A stretch of 64,000 nucleotides of DNA. Origin: Lithodes maja (lineage: Eukaryota > Arthropoda > Malacostraca > Decapoda > Lithodidae). Positions 9,912 through 21,248 of this stretch are shown one piece after another. How positions within the stretch are numbered: the stretch's first letter is position 1; every line of letters starts with the position of its first letter. Under the pieces are notes generated by a model that was given only the letters and a program-made list of their open reading frames with translations, had not been told where the DNA came from and did no database searches. The DNA lies in contig JBAKBP010013065.1 in NCBI GenBank assembly GCA_037953745.1, positions 1 through 64,000 on the forward strand, in the 5' to 3' direction. The translations under genes and the position numbers were made by a program.

Positions 9912-12900
9912 TTAATAGATACGTGATAGGCAATCGGCTAGCACGTTCTGGACCCCCTTAATATGTTTAACATCCAGGGAGTATTCCTGCAGCAACAAAC
10001 TCCACCTGGTCAGTCGTTGGTTTTTATTTTGGAACTTATGCAAAATTTTTAAGGGGTGATGGTCAGTATACACAGTGATGGCACCAGAGGCAGATTGCAC
10101 ATAGATAGCAAAGTATTGAAGGGATAAAATTAATGCTAACAGCTCCTTCTCAATGACTGAATAGTTATGTTGAGCAGAATTTATTTTTTTACTAAAATAG
10201 CACACAGGATGCAATACTTCACAGTCGTCTTCCTGTAGCAATACTGCACCAACCCCGGTATTGCTCGCATCCACTGCTAGGGAAAAAGATCTGTTAAAAT
10301 CAGGAGCTCGGAGTACAGGATAATTTGATAAAATATAGTTGGTAGCATTAAAGGCCTCCTCACATTCGGAGGACCACTCAAACTTCACTTCCTTATGGAG
10401 AAGATCTGTCAGGGGAGCTGTTAACCTAGAAAAGTTTAAGATGAAACGCCTATAATAACCAATCATTCCTAGGTACCTTTGGATATGTTTCTTAGTGCTA
10501 GGAGTTGGGAATTCTGGAATAGACTCTACCTTTGCTTGAGGAGGTGCAACCTGCCCCTGACCTACCGTATATCCTAGATACTGGACCGTACTCTTTACAA
10601 AGGTGCATTTCTTAAGATTAACCACCAGATTGGCATCAGCAAGCTTTAAGAACAGCAATCTAAGTTGGTAAAGATGCTCCTCCCATGACTGTGAAAAGAT
10701 AAGAATATCATCGATGCAGACAACGCATCCAGGTACCCCTTCAGTCACCAAATTCATGAGGCGCTGGAATGTAGCTGGAGCGTTTTTCAAGCTGTAGGGC
10801 ATTACGTTACAGCAGAAGGCTTGATTATTGACTACAAAGCATGATATTTCCCTCGCTCTAGGGGTGAGAGCTACTTGCCAATATCCCTTCATTAAGTCAA
10901 TCTTGCTGATATAGGTGGCTGTACCAATCTGGTCAATGCAGTCGTCGATCCGTGGCAGTGGGTAGGTATCGTTCTTTGTGACAGCATTAACTTGCCTATA
11001 GTCCATACATAACCTATGGCTCCCGTCTGGCTTTGGCACAAGTATGACCGGACTACTCCACTGGCTTAAGGCCCTAGTGATCAGCTCGTTTGACAACATG
11101 AAGTCAAGCTCGACCTGCAGTATACTCCTGCGTTGTGGTGAGACACGGTAGGGGGATAGTTTAATGGGTGTTGCATCCCCTACGTCGATGTCGTGCACGG
11201 CCAAAGAAGTGAGCCCTGGAGTATCACGGAACACACTGGGAGACTGAGATAAAACAGAGATTAGTTGGTTCGCTTGATCAGAGGGAAGATGACATAGTTT
11301 AGATGGTAATTCCCCCCAAGCTACTGAGTTATACTTAAAGTTGGATAGGCTACATGACAAGTCAAAGTCTGCATGGATACCTTCAGGCTCTGGAACAGTC
11401 TGTTGCGGGTCAGTAAGAGAACTGAAGACTTCGTCCGCACCAGGCTGTCCACAGGTCCTGACATTCACTGCCACAGTGGGAGAATCTGGAGGAGAGGAAT
11501 CAGGGGACCTATGGTAGGGTTTCAACATATTTATATGGAATACTTGCGTGGGCTTTCTCCTGTCTGGGGTAGTTACTAGATAATCGGTAATGCTCACCCT
11601 CTGAATGATCTTATATGGGCCCCTGAACTTGGCAGATAAAGGTTGGCCAAAAAGGGGGAGCAGGACCAAAACCTCATCACCGGGCTGAAACTCCCTCTCA
11701 CGGGCTTTTCTGTCATACCAGTTTTTCATGGAGCTTTTAGCCACTTGTCAAGTTTTGAGCTGCAAACTCACATGAGGATCTCAGTCGGGTTTTGAAATCT
11801 GAAACATACTTGAGGAGGTTTTGGTTCCCCTCCTGGCCAACTAGGCTATCCTGCAATAGTTGAAAAGGACCTCTTACCTGGTGACCGAAAACTAGCTCAT
11901 TAGGGGAAAAACCCAGGGATTCAGTTGGAACCTCACTAGTAGCAAATAAAAGAAAAGGTACCCCCTTATCCCCCTTATATAGGGGAGGTGTGGTGGAGTG
12001 GTCTTGCCACTGGCCTGGTAATCCAAAGGTCCCGGGTTCAAATCCCGATGTATCAATGGGAAGATATTATTGGGATGGAATTTGTGCTGTACCTAGTATC
12101 AGTACATTACCACAAGCCCACCGAAACGTCAATAAAATACCCTCATTGTTCCCTGATTAAATAGCACTGTATGAATATTCCCATATTCAAAATATGCTAT
12201 AGGGGTGCAATGCCTGGTGAGTTATCTGCTCAACAGGTGGCGTTGTGTGTGTAAGTGTGAGAGTCCGAGTGTAGGTGGTGAGACAGTGAAGCACGGGAAC
12301 GAGGTGGCTTCAGAGATGGGGTCGTTTCGGGCCATGAGTGAGCACCGTGCCTCATGTGAAGGCAAGGTGGCAGGTGCTCGTTGTACTCTACGTGCTTCAC
12401 ATGTCTCACTCCCTAGACTGGAACAAGACCTCACGGGCTTCACTGTTCATTGTAAAGCGGTGAATGTTAAGGCTCTCAGCCTATGCCCGAGAGGAAGTAA
12501 GTTGGAATATAGAAAAAAAAAAAAAAAAAAAAAAATCCCACTCAACTCCGGTCTCTGTACAATATTTACGCAACATGGCTTTCAAAGTTTGATGAAATCG
12601 TTCGAGAACCCCTTGACTCTCTGGGTGGTAGGTGCTCGACTTAACATGCTCGATACCCAACTCCTTCAGGGACTGCTGAAAAATGTTAGAGGTAAAATTA
12701 GTTCCTTGATCACTTTGCACCTCATGGGGGAAACCCATTCTGGTGAAGAATTTGAGCAGTTCCTTGATGACAGATGGAGCAGAGGTAGTCCTTAAGGGTA
12801 TAGCCTCTGGGTAGCGAGTTGCCATGTCCATAATAGTTAATAAATAATTGTTACCTTGGGAAGTCTTAGGCAATGGGCCTACAATGTCCACTACCACCCG

Positions 12901-13602
12901 AGTAAAAGGATTCTCGAAGACGGGCAAGGGCACCAGAGGATGTACAGGCACCTTCTGATTGGGTTTTCCTGTCATCTGGCAAGTGTGACACACTCTACAA
13001 AACTCCACTACTTCTGCATGCATTCCTGGCCAGTGAAAGTGGGCTCTGATTCTGTCTAGAGTTTTTCTCACACCTAGGTGTCCTGCCAATGGTATACAAT
13101 GTGCCATTTCAAAGATATCTCTATGACAAGGTTTGGGGACTACTACTTGATGGACGTCCCAGGCCCCGTCATCTATTGGTCTGTGTGGCTGTCTCCATCT
13201 ACGCCACAATACTCCTCCTTTGAGGTAGAAACATTCACCACCCTCCTTCTCACATTCCTCTTCACTCACGGCCCTGGCAGCTAACTCCTTGCATTCTCTA
13301 TCATCTCTCTGTAGCTCTACCAGGCCACTAGGACAATTTGGAGGGGTTTCATGGTCATCGTTAGGGTCAAGATGAGCCATAAAGGTGTCAGATAAATCCA
13401 CCTCAGTCACATCATCAGGCACAGTTGGAGCGTCATTCACACTCTCATCATCCTTTTCATCAACTCTTACATTCGGTACATTTTGGTCTGAGGGAACTGC
13501 TACTTGAGACATTGAACGTGTGACAGCACACACAGGGAAAACTGTTGGCATCTCCTTTTCGAGCTCACCGGTTAGTGGCTCGTTAACAGGGGAAAGTGAC
13601 AA
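9912..13602 (-). pseudogene. Family B pol: integrase-RT-RNase H, interrupted
   Basis: Minus-strand pol of a Gmr1-like element, degraded. From 13602 down it has a post-protease linker and an integrase with an HHCC finger (HLGVRKTL, CHTCQ) and a core containing VVVDIVGPLP, SDQGTNFTSN and PESQGVLERF. Immediately downstream the frame runs into a retroposon (11973-12535). Integrase resumes near 11967 (FSPNELVFGH), suffers an indel near 11750, then continues as the GPY/F module, RT and RNase H to 9912. The RT active site is CIDD rather than YxDD and MPYG has become MPYS, so catalysis is doubtful. RNase H keeps LAVDAS and YTDHHPL. Integrase again precedes RT, independently confirming the order seen in A1. 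Confidence 0.9.
11973..12535 (+). mobile_element. tRNA-derived SINE-like retroposon inside B integrase
   Basis: It has a perfect Pol III A box TGGTGGAGTGG (11991-12001) and B box GGTTCAAATCC (12035-12045), a body of about 460 bp, and a pure A tail (12513-12535). The flanks carry a short direct repeat ATCCC (11968-11972 and 12535-12539). The integrase reading frame is continuous across the site if the insert is ignored. tRNA-like head, oligo(A) tail and short duplication indicate a LINE-mobilised SINE. The long body could be two fused retroposons. Confidence 0.8.
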
Positions 13603-13720
13603 AATGGGGTCTGGTCGGACCTACTACACCGCTGTCTAGATGGTTTACGTTAGCTGCTAGATACTCCTTCTGTCGGGAGTCCTGTATTAAAGGAACTTTT
13701 GGTGCTAGGTACTCCTTCTG
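13603..13720 (-). repeat. Short tandem duplication replacing the B protease
   Basis: Two imperfect copies of a roughly 55-bp unit (about 13645-13700 and 13701-13750), each with ACTCCTTCTGTC and GGAGTCCTG. They lie where the protease should be, between the CCHC knuckle and the linker before integrase. No DTGA-type motif is present in any frame, so the protease has been lost. Confidence 0.6.
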
Positions 13721-15568
13721 TCAGGAGTCCTGCATTAAAGGCACATATGGAGTTTGAGATACGGCGGCAACTGTCTGCCCCGATCTCTCGGTTTTCTCCT
13801 TGGCCCAGCACTGATAAGCTAGGTGGCCTCTCTGGCCACAAAAAGTACATACTTTAGGGGATACGGGAACGTTCCCTCTTTGAGCATTACTATTAATTTG
13901 GGGCCCACCTCTGTTACCATTGCCCTGAGTCGCATTTTTAGTTGGGGGAACAATTCTATTTTGGCTAGCTGGGGAAGACGTTATAGGCTTGTGACTGGGT
14001 CTGTCAGATTTGTGATTGAGATACTTAAAATTAGAACCAGAATTATCGTAGGGCTTCTTTCCACGAAATTTGTTGTTGAGCACGTATGTGTCAGCCATGT
14101 CAGCGGCGTCGGCAAGACAATCTACCTTTTTCCCCCTCAAATGATAGGCTACAGAAGAATCAATTTTCCATAGGAAATTTTCTAACAGGACCAACTCCTT
14201 CAGATCGTTGTAGCTTGTGACTTTCTTACTCTTGACCCAATGATTGAAACTTTTAGTCATTGTCCTGGCAAATACCTTATGGGTTTCTTCTACTTTCTTC
14301 TGGTTTTTACGGAAAGATTGCCTGTAAGCCTCAGGCTGTAATTGATAGGTTTTTAGGATTGCTTCTTTGAGATTGTCATAATCCTGCCTAACCTCTGCTA
14401 CTTCTGACAAATACGTGGCTCGAGCCTGCCCTGTCAAAACGGTTTGTAACATAAAAGGCCATTGATCTCTTGTCCACCTCATACCTCCAGCAACTTCCTC
14501 AAACAAAACAAAGAAATCCTGCACATTATCCTCAGTGAAAGGTGGAATGACACTGGTCATAGTCAATCCCAGAGGGGGAGCAATTAACCTAAGACGTGCG
14601 CATGGGGGGTATGAGACACCACACTCCTGTGCGCACGTATTTGAGCTGTTCCCATCACTAACATCGTTATTTTACCATAAATAGCATTAATATTTATCCA
14701 TATGCACCTATTATAGGTTGATTATAAAGGTATTAACCTGTTACAACAATAAAACAAGTGGAAACAGTGTTTGGATGGTCAAAATCGGCGATACAGGCCG
14801 GGAGTTACATAATGTATGGCTGAGGCAACCTCCCTGCCCTCCTCCCCTCCCCTTGTCTGGAGAGACACTGTTACGCAATAGTCTCTCTCTCGCTGTTTCC
14901 CACGCTTGGTAACAGTGATGACAACGCCCTGCTACCAACTCGCTAATGTTAGCACGAAAATAGACCACAGAATAAGGGAATAACAGGGAAAATAGGTGAT
15001 AACTGAAGGAGGGGAGGAAAGTGGGGAAGGAGGGGAGGTGGAGGAGTGATATTTGGCATGGCCCAGGGGCAAAAACAAAAATAATAAAACAAAAAAATAA
15101 AAAAAATTGGGTGTTTTAAATGGATTTTTTTTTTCCCTGACTCTTAAAGAGTCTTCCCGCAGTCCGCCGGGGGAACTCTTAAGAGTCTCCCGGCAGTTCC
15201 CGGGTTAAGGGAGCATGTGTATCGGCATTTAGTTGAGCTATACGATATTGATATTGATATTGTTCGGCTTTTATTCTGGCTAGTTCTAGTACTTGATCAA
15301 CGGTAAAACCAGGTGGCAATTATTCATTAAGTTGGCTAGGTTTACTCGGGATCCCACCAACTGCTCCGTCTCCCTCCCCGCCTTCTACAGGGAACAGGTG
15401 GGTTTTTATGGTCTGAGCCACCTCTACTTTGGACATGTTTGAGACAGTTAACTGGAGATGTGAGGCAAGCACTTTCAGTTCGGATTTTGACAGACGGTCA
15501 ATATCAGGGGCTGTGGGTTCTGATTCTATGAAAACTCGAGCATCTTCGTCATTAATTAGATCAGGCAT
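13721..15568 (-). pseudogene. Family B gag, SCAN-like, interrupted by a MITE
   Basis: Gag starts at an ATG at 15568 with an N-terminal region resembling that of A1 (DEDARVF; compare EEDARLF). An in-frame stop lies at about 15320. The same frame then continues to 15209, where a TTAA-flanked MITE (14584-15208) interrupts it. Beyond the MITE the frame resumes in phase when a single TTAA is counted. The rest encodes the SCAN-like capsid segment (LQPEAYRQSF, VLLENFL) and a CCHC knuckle (CTFCGQRGHLAYQC) near the end, then stops at 13721 just before the lost protease. The MITE, the stop and the protease deletion mark it as inactive. Confidence 0.85.
14584..15208 (-). mobile_element. TTAA-flanked piggyBac-type MITE, copy 1
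   Basis: A 625-bp element bounded by TTAA at both ends (14584-14587 and 15205-15208). Its right end reads inward as TTAACCCGGGAACTGCC, followed by subterminal CTCTTAAGAGT palindromes. It is homologous, in the opposite orientation, to 40826-41459 and the outer parts of 60210-61405; shared blocks include TGGTCAAAATCGG and CCCTTATTC. TTAA duplication with ends starting CC is the piggyBac hallmark. There is no transposase. It sits in B gag, which reads in phase around it. Confidence 0.82.
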
Positions 15569-15630
15569 GATTAATATTTGATTTGTAAGCAGTGAAACAG
15601 TAATGAAACTGAGTGAAACTGTATGAAACG

Positions 15631-15649
15631 AATCCTGGCGAGGTCGCCA
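15631..15649 (-). promoter_or_regulatory. Primer-binding site of family B element
   Basis: On the minus strand TGGCGACCTCGCCAGGATT begins six bases after the LTR end at 15656. It is related to the A1 and A2 sites and identifies the LTR at 15656 onward as the 5' LTR of the minus-strand B element. Confidence 0.7.
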
Positions 15650-16045
15650 CTCTTCTGTTACGTATCTTGATCCTCAAGTGGTTAACTTGATGAAACTAGA
15701 TAGCACAGATATATATTAAGGTATCAGTCAGCTGAAGGCAAAACGAAATTAAAATCTAATAAAATTATTTCCTGTTGTTGCTTCCTTTCCTTTTGGATCT
15801 TAGGACTTGGTATCCTTAATTGACTGATACTCTTTAATTATGAAAAAAATACTGAAACTAATTAAAGTCATGTAGTATTTATAAAGAATTATTATTTAAC
15901 CGAAGCTTAGTAGGCTATGGTTATGAACCGAATAAGTTATATCTAAAGAAGGTCTATTATATATCATGTCTTGAAAGACATAAATATTAAGGTAAGAATA
16001 TTTCTCTCTCTTACCCTTTTTGAAATGAATAGCTAGTTTTCTTAT

Positions 16046-17538
16046 CTATCTATCTATTGCCTGACGCCGTGATCCCCGAAGGGGTGGCCACGAACGAACC
16101 GCCCCATGCACCTCTGTCCCCAGTCAGTCGACGCCCCTCCCCCCAACCAGCACCGCCTTCGTTCATGTACTTCCTCACTCCATCCTTCCACCTCTCATTC
16201 GGTCTACCTCTCCCTCTCTGTCCCTCCACCTCGCTCTCGTACACCCTCTTAGTCATTCTCTCGCTTTCCATACGTTCCATATGGCCGAACCATCTCAAGT
16301 TGTTCCTTTTCACACTTTCCAGCACATCTACCTCCACACCACACCTCCTTCTTACTTCCTCATTAGTCTGTCTATCCCTCCATGTAACTCTGCACGCACT
16401 CCTTAAGTAATTCATTTCCACTGCTCTCACTCTTGGTCTGAGTCTCTCAATCAACGTCCATGCTTCGCTTCCGTAAGTCAGTGTCGGGAATACCACACTG
16501 TCATGCAAGGACTTCTTCACTTCCATACTGACCACCCTATTTCTTGTTACTGCTTTTAGCATTCCTACAACCCTCTATCCCTGTTGTACCCTCTCCCGCA
16601 CTTCTTCATCTATAGTCCCATCTTTACTCAACACACTGCCCAGATACTTAAAAGAGTTGACGATCTCCATAGCCTGACCATTCAGCTTCACCTCACACTC
16701 TGTGACTTCACCCCTTTCGAAGACCATAACCTTGCTCTTCCCCGCATTTACCTTCAAATTCCGTTTTTCGCACACTGTTCCAAACTCATTTACCAGACCC
16801 TGCAACTCCCATTCATTATCACTCATCAGAACTGTATCATCCGCAAACAGCAGTATAGGTAGCTTCCACTCAATTCCCTCCCTTTTCAGCGATACACCAA
16901 CATCCACTGCTCTTGATAGTATTTCTTTCATGACTCCATCCATATATATAGTAAACAACCATGGGGACATCACACACCCCTGTTTCAAACCAACATTCAG
17001 GTCAAAGAACTCGCTCTGCTCACTCTCCACACGTACTGCCGCCTTTGCACCCTCATACATGCTCTTCACTACTTTCAGCAACTTGCCCTCTACTCCGTAT
17101 ATTCTAAGTACTTTCCACAAACCTTCTCTATCCACTCTGTCATAGGCCTTCTCCAAGTCCATAAAGGCAACATACACCTTTTGTTTCTTCTCCAGATACT
17201 TCTCCACAACACAATTCAGGGTAAAAATCTGATCTACACATCCTCTTCCCTTCCTAAAACCTCCCTGCTCGTCGCCTATCCATTTCTCCGTTCTCACTCT
17301 CACTCTCTCAATCACTACCCTACTGTATACCTTCCCTACTACGCTTAGAAGACATATTCCTCGGTGGTTACCACACACTCCTCTTTCCCCTTTGCCCTTA
17401 TATAGGGGGACTATTATGCCAGTCTACCAGTCATCGGGTGCACTCCCCTTCTCCCATGCTAGTTTGCACATTTTCCATACCCATTCTATCACTATCTCAC
17501 CACCATACCTCAACATTTCCCCACTTTAGTTTTAGTTT
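16046..17538 (-). mobile_element. 5'-truncated RTE-like LINE with target-site duplication
   Basis: A non-LTR retrotransposon fragment flanked by a 12-bp duplication TAGTTTTCTTAT (16034-16045 and 17539-17550). The target is present once in the uninterrupted B LTR near 8623-8636. The element reads on the minus strand and ends in a (GATA)n tail (complement of 16046-16058) rather than poly(A). The short tandem tail and RT type suit the RTE clade. The 5' part, including any endonuclease, is missing. Confidence 0.88.
16050..17526 (-). pseudogene. RTE-type reverse transcriptase, C-terminal part
   Basis: Minus-strand RT with NHRGICLLSVVGKVYSRV, EQGGFRKGRGCVDQIF, AFMDLEKAYDRVD, GLKQGCVMSPWLF and the catalytic FADD, followed by the thumb and a C-terminal tail (RWFGHMERM, RGRGRPNERW). 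An in-frame stop at about 17432 and a second at 16575-16577 (after VQQG) interrupt it, and the start is lost to 5' truncation. The longest stretches are 17378-16575 and 16562-16050. It would have primed cDNA synthesis at the nicked target; this copy is dead. Clade assignment rests on motif recognition only. Confidence 0.88.
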
Positions 17539-18228
17539 TAGTTTTCTTATATGTCCTTTTATTTATATTTAATGTAGTTATTATTCTTGGTTCTTGTCTT
17601 ACGTTAATAGTTTTATATTATTATTATCAGGATTAATATCAAAGTCACATAAAAAGTTAGATATATATTTAATAATTAGATAAATGTATTTCTTAACCAC
17701 GTAACATTGAGGTTTGATTATGAGTAAATTAAGTTACAGGATCGCTTCATAGATTCGATTCAGGTCTCACTCAAATAATATGAAAAGCAAAAATAATATT
17801 TTGAAGCTAAAAGAATTTTCTTCAGCTTAGGAAATCACTAGAAGTACCATTAAAACAGCCATTAGGCTATATTACTAATATGAGACAATAGTATCACCGT
17901 ACTTGGTCTTACCAGCAATGTAAGCTTAATTAAAAATGAAAGAACTCGTAAGTATTAATATAAAACAATAGTATTACTTTTATCATAACCCAATTACTTA
18001 AAGAGTTTCTTTAGTCCACAAGTCAGTCAACTAAACTAGTTAAGTACATAATAGTAGCGTTAACGTTAATTCCCAATCACATATCTCACTAACCAACATA
18101 ACGTAAGTGTTTACACCGAACACACTTAACACACACTTATATAATCTGACTGTCAGTCACAATCCCATTATAATACTTCACCCCGTCTTCCTCCAGCTGC
18201 AAGTTCACCTTCCCAACTCCAAATGAGA

Positions 18229-18267
18229 CTGATTTGAATGCCCACTACTCGGGTCTTATATACTATG
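18229..18267 (-). promoter_or_regulatory. Core promoter in the family B LTR
   Basis: On the minus strand TAGTATATAAG (about 18267-18257) is followed about 30 nt later by TCAGTCTCAT (18232 downward), a TATA box with a TCAG-type initiator. The spacing matches that in A1 and A2. Confidence 0.5.
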
Positions 18268-18588
18268 CAATGATGGTGTAGGAACGAATCAGGAGGCGGG
18301 GGATGGTGCGCGCCCCAATCACAGCTCCTCTAGTTGCGTAGCAGGTGCGTGGTCCAATGGCGTCTCATGGCGTCGATCATCGTCATAGCGTCGGGTCATC
18401 GAAGTAGTTTGCAGGGTCCCATATGACCCACGCAGGTGTGAAGGCTTGTTTGCTGGTATGCGGATGAGCTGGTTTCCCACTTGCTGGTTCGCTCGCTGGT
18501 CTGCTTCGCCGCCTGGGTAATTCGGCACTCCTTCAACTCTTAATTCTAACTCTTAAATAAACACATACAGGGCTCCGTATGTCAGAAC

Positions 18589-19147
18589 ATACAAATAGTC
18601 AAGGCAAGGACAGGAGTTAGTTAGCATAAAGGTGTCATACTACACGGAAACAAGCACACCAAAAATAAAACCAGTTTATATGAAATTGAAACATCATATC
18701 TATCAAACAAAAATGTAGATACAGCCTTAGAAATACATATGTGTCAGTACTGTCATAATTACCTTTGAAACACTCTAAGTAACTGATTTGTAAACTCTCA
18801 ATACTCATATCGTCAAGTAATCAGATTACATTGATGTATGCGGTATTTTGTGTAATCAACATTGTATGCTTTCTCTCTCTCTCCCTCTCACTCTCTCTCT
18901 CTCTCTGATATATAAATATGCAAATAGTTAAGGTAGGGGGCGGAGTTAGCTAGCATAACGGTGTTATACTACACCGATATCAAACACACTCATCAAAATA
19001 ATATTAGCTTATATGAAAAACAATGTTCATGTCTATGAATAAAAAATGTAGATTCAGCTCTAGAATATTAACGTTAGTACTGAAATATATGTTCCTTGCA
19101 ACACTCAAACTAACTGATTTGTGACCTGTGTCCGTATCGTATTAAGT
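18589..19147. repeat. Diverged tandem duplication, period about 329 bp
   Basis: Two copies of a roughly 230-bp unit start near 18589 and 18918. They share GGAGTTAG, TAGCATAA, TACTACAC, AAAATGTAGAT, TCAG and AACTGATTTGT in order, separated by a CT-rich stretch (about 18868-18907). Divergence is substantial and no coding potential is seen. Origin unknown; it lies between the B LTR and the Penelope-like element. Confidence 0.7.
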
Positions 19148-19157
19148 AAACAGTTTG

Positions 19158-19206
<49 letters not shown>

Positions 19207-19244
19207 CAGGAATAGAAGAACAAAGTACGCTACGAGCAGTTCCA

Positions 19245-19305
19245 TACTTTATTACCAAACGTTTCGACATCACACTGGTGTCATCTTCAGTGGTCTACAA
19301 ATCAA
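19245..19305 (-). promoter_or_regulatory. Penelope 3'-UTR motif, hammerhead-like core
   Basis: On the minus strand CTGAAGATGACACC is followed by GATGTCGAAACG. This resembles a hammerhead ribozyme core: CUGANGA, a short GACA/UGUC stem, then GAAAC. Penelope-like elements are known to carry hammerhead motifs. One extra base at the stem junction and no clear cleavage helix make activity uncertain; it could simply be the conserved 3' end. Confidence 0.4.
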
Positions 19306-19426
19306 AAGATAATATTACAAATATGAAAGCTTAAAAGCTTATTGAAAATAATTAGAACATAACAAAAACAAAAACAAAATATATATATGGGGCAGAATGA
19401 TAGGGTTAATACAAAGGAGGGGTAAT

Positions 19427-20910
19427 TTAAACAAAGTTAAGCGGGTGCGATGATACAGTAGAGTTAAGGAAGAGTTTTAATTTTGAAATATAGAGGGATT
19501 CTAAAACTCTAATATCAACACGTTGACAGGAATCCAAAATATCAAAATGATCCTGTTTCACACCAAAACCACAAGATATAGCGTGTTCCCGTACAGCTGA
19601 GTAAGAAGGCGACTTGAAAGGCAGACCTGTTCTACTAGACTGACCTATGTGCTCGTCAATTCGTGTTTTGAAAGCTCGGTATGAGCTTCCAATACACCCT
19701 GCCTGGCAGCTAGGGCAAGCGAACTTGTAAATAATTGACGAACGAAGGTCAGTGGGTAGTCGATCTTTAAACTTTAAAAATGAACCAATTTTAAATGTAT
19801 TCTTATGAATGAAGCTGAAAGTAATTTGCGGGTAAAATTTGAGCAAATATCTTCTTAAATTATTTTCTATTTTACTCGAGACTTCGCCTAGGTAAGGAAT
19901 GACTAAAAATATCTCCTCCTTTCTAACTGTCGGAATACTATGTTTTGGTTGGTAAATTCTACACAAATAATTATTTACAATTTTATAAAAGATGTTGGTG
20001 CTATAACCATTCTTAACAAAAGTCTTTTAGAAACATAATTTCCTTATGAAATAATTGGTAACTGGATGTGAGTGAGTAGGCTCTGTGAAGCAGTGTCTTT
20101 ATCGCATTAATCTTGAATTTATTTTGACAATAGCTAAAAAAACTCGTCCCTAGTCCCGAAAACGTACCTTTACGGAAAATTGAGAAGCAAAGTTTACCAT
20201 TGATTTTCATGATTAGTATATCTAAAAAAGCAAGTTTATTTTCGGATTCGGTTTCCATTTTGAACTTTATATTCTTATGTTTTGCATTTATATAATCAAA
20301 AAAGAGTTGGGCGTGACTGGGATCCTTGAATATTACTAGCGTATCATCAACGTACCTCCGGTACAATAAGGGTTTAAAATTAGATGGGCATTGATCAAGC
20401 CAAATTTGTTCCCAATAGCATAAAAATACGTCAGCTAAGGTAGGGGATAAGGGGGAGCCCATCGCGGTACCATCAATTTGTTTATAGAGCTCACCGTTAA
20501 ATATAAAAAGACCGTCTTTAATACACAATGAGATTAAATTTGTAAAAATACGTTTACTCATACACATGAATGTATCTACGCCTTCAAAAATTAAGTTTGT
20601 ACAAATATCAACAGTTTCGTTTACAGGAATGTTGGTGAACAAACACTTTATGTCGAAGCTACACATGTAAGAATTCTCTGAAAATTCAAGATTAGATAAG
20701 GAATTCACCAGTTCATAAGAGTTCTTAACAGTAAACTCGTTTTTTGTGAGACTCGAGAGTAAAGAGACTAAGAATTTAGAAATGCTGAATGAGGCAGTGT
20801 TATATGCAGCCATAATAGGTCGAAGAGGGACTGAGGGTTTGTGTATCTTAGGAAGGCCGTACATTATTCCTGGGGAGGAACCTGATAGTTTTAGGGTCTT
20901 TAAAATGCCC
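19427..20910 (-). pseudogene. Penelope-like reverse transcriptase plus GIY-YIG-type endonuclease
   Basis: The RT part has MYGLPKIHK, FDIKCLFTNIPV, GTAMGSPLSPTLADVF and the catalytic YRRYVDDTLV. After a one-base shift in a T-run near 20025-20033, the frame continues as the linker and the C-terminal nuclease region with the PLE-specific CPSC...CIGSSYRAFKTRIDEH segment; the usual YIG is CIG here. The gene stops at 19427. Penelope RTs are related to telomerase RT, and in canonical members the endonuclease nicks the target. Except for the homopolymer shift and missing N terminus the coding capacity is intact. The frame stays open upstream to 21083, but that stretch has no RT similarity. Confidence 0.9.
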
Positions 20911-21237
20911 CAGAACGAGAAGCCCACCACAGAAGCCACGAACGAACACCACACAGAAACACCAAAGGAAAGGTCCACAGAACGAAAGGACCAGCTGACC
21001 GAGCCAGCCATTTCAGACAGGCCCAAGCCCGCAGGGCTAAGCAGCTCCAGGCTGCACCCATTTACCTTTTCTAAACTGACCATTTTCCACGCCTCACGTA
21101 CACTAACCCCCTCGTGTCCTACACTCCTAACTACAAAGATGATGAACAGGAATATACATTCATATTAAAAACACCCATGCCCTGTCCCGACGTTGAGCCA
21201 ATGCCAACACATCAGACAGCCATAATTATATCTATGT
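20911..21237. other. Unassigned sequence upstream of the Penelope-like element
   Basis: Open on both strands (plus about 20746-21168, minus 21083-20911), but neither product resembles anything I recognise. The minus product is hydrophobic and low-complexity, the plus product is charged and Thr/Glu-rich. I make no gene call. Confidence 0.5.
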
Positions 21238-21248
21238 ATGTTCTTACA

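Larger units (their letters stand above)
15656..18550 (-). repeat. 5' LTR of family B (minus), split by a LINE; outer edge uncertain
   Basis: The LTR's 3' end is fixed at 15656 (TGTTACG on plus, next to the primer-binding site). It is homologous to the inverted fragment at 8244-9016, except that 16046-17538 is an inserted LINE. The homology ends near 17920 only because the other copy is cut by A1. A promoter near 18230-18267 shows that the LTR goes further. I could not fix its outer end; about 18550 is a guess from LTR length and the start of a different repeat. Confidence 0.6.
19159..20910 (-). mobile_element. Penelope-like element, 5'-truncated
   Basis: A minus-strand element with the RT and GIY-YIG-type domains diagnostic of Penelope-like elements and a recognisable 3' untranslated motif (about 19255-19300), ending in a TA microsatellite (about 19159-19202). 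Sequence upstream of about 20910 does not read as RT and appears unrelated, so the 5' end is truncated or joined to other DNA. I found no target-site duplication. Confidence 0.85.

Noticed and set aside
11981..12060. Possible tRNA gene with A and B boxes
   Set aside because: No complete cloverleaf is evident and it is the head of a poly(A)-tailed insert within integrase, so it is a SINE head.
12205..12795. 196-codon plus-strand frame
   Set aside because: It crosses the SINE body, the poly(A) run (Lys repeats) and antisense integrase; it is an artefact.
20746..21168. Plus-strand 140-codon frame antisense to the Penelope RT start
   Set aside because: Partly antisense to RT, with low-complexity charged sequence elsewhere; no similarity recognised.
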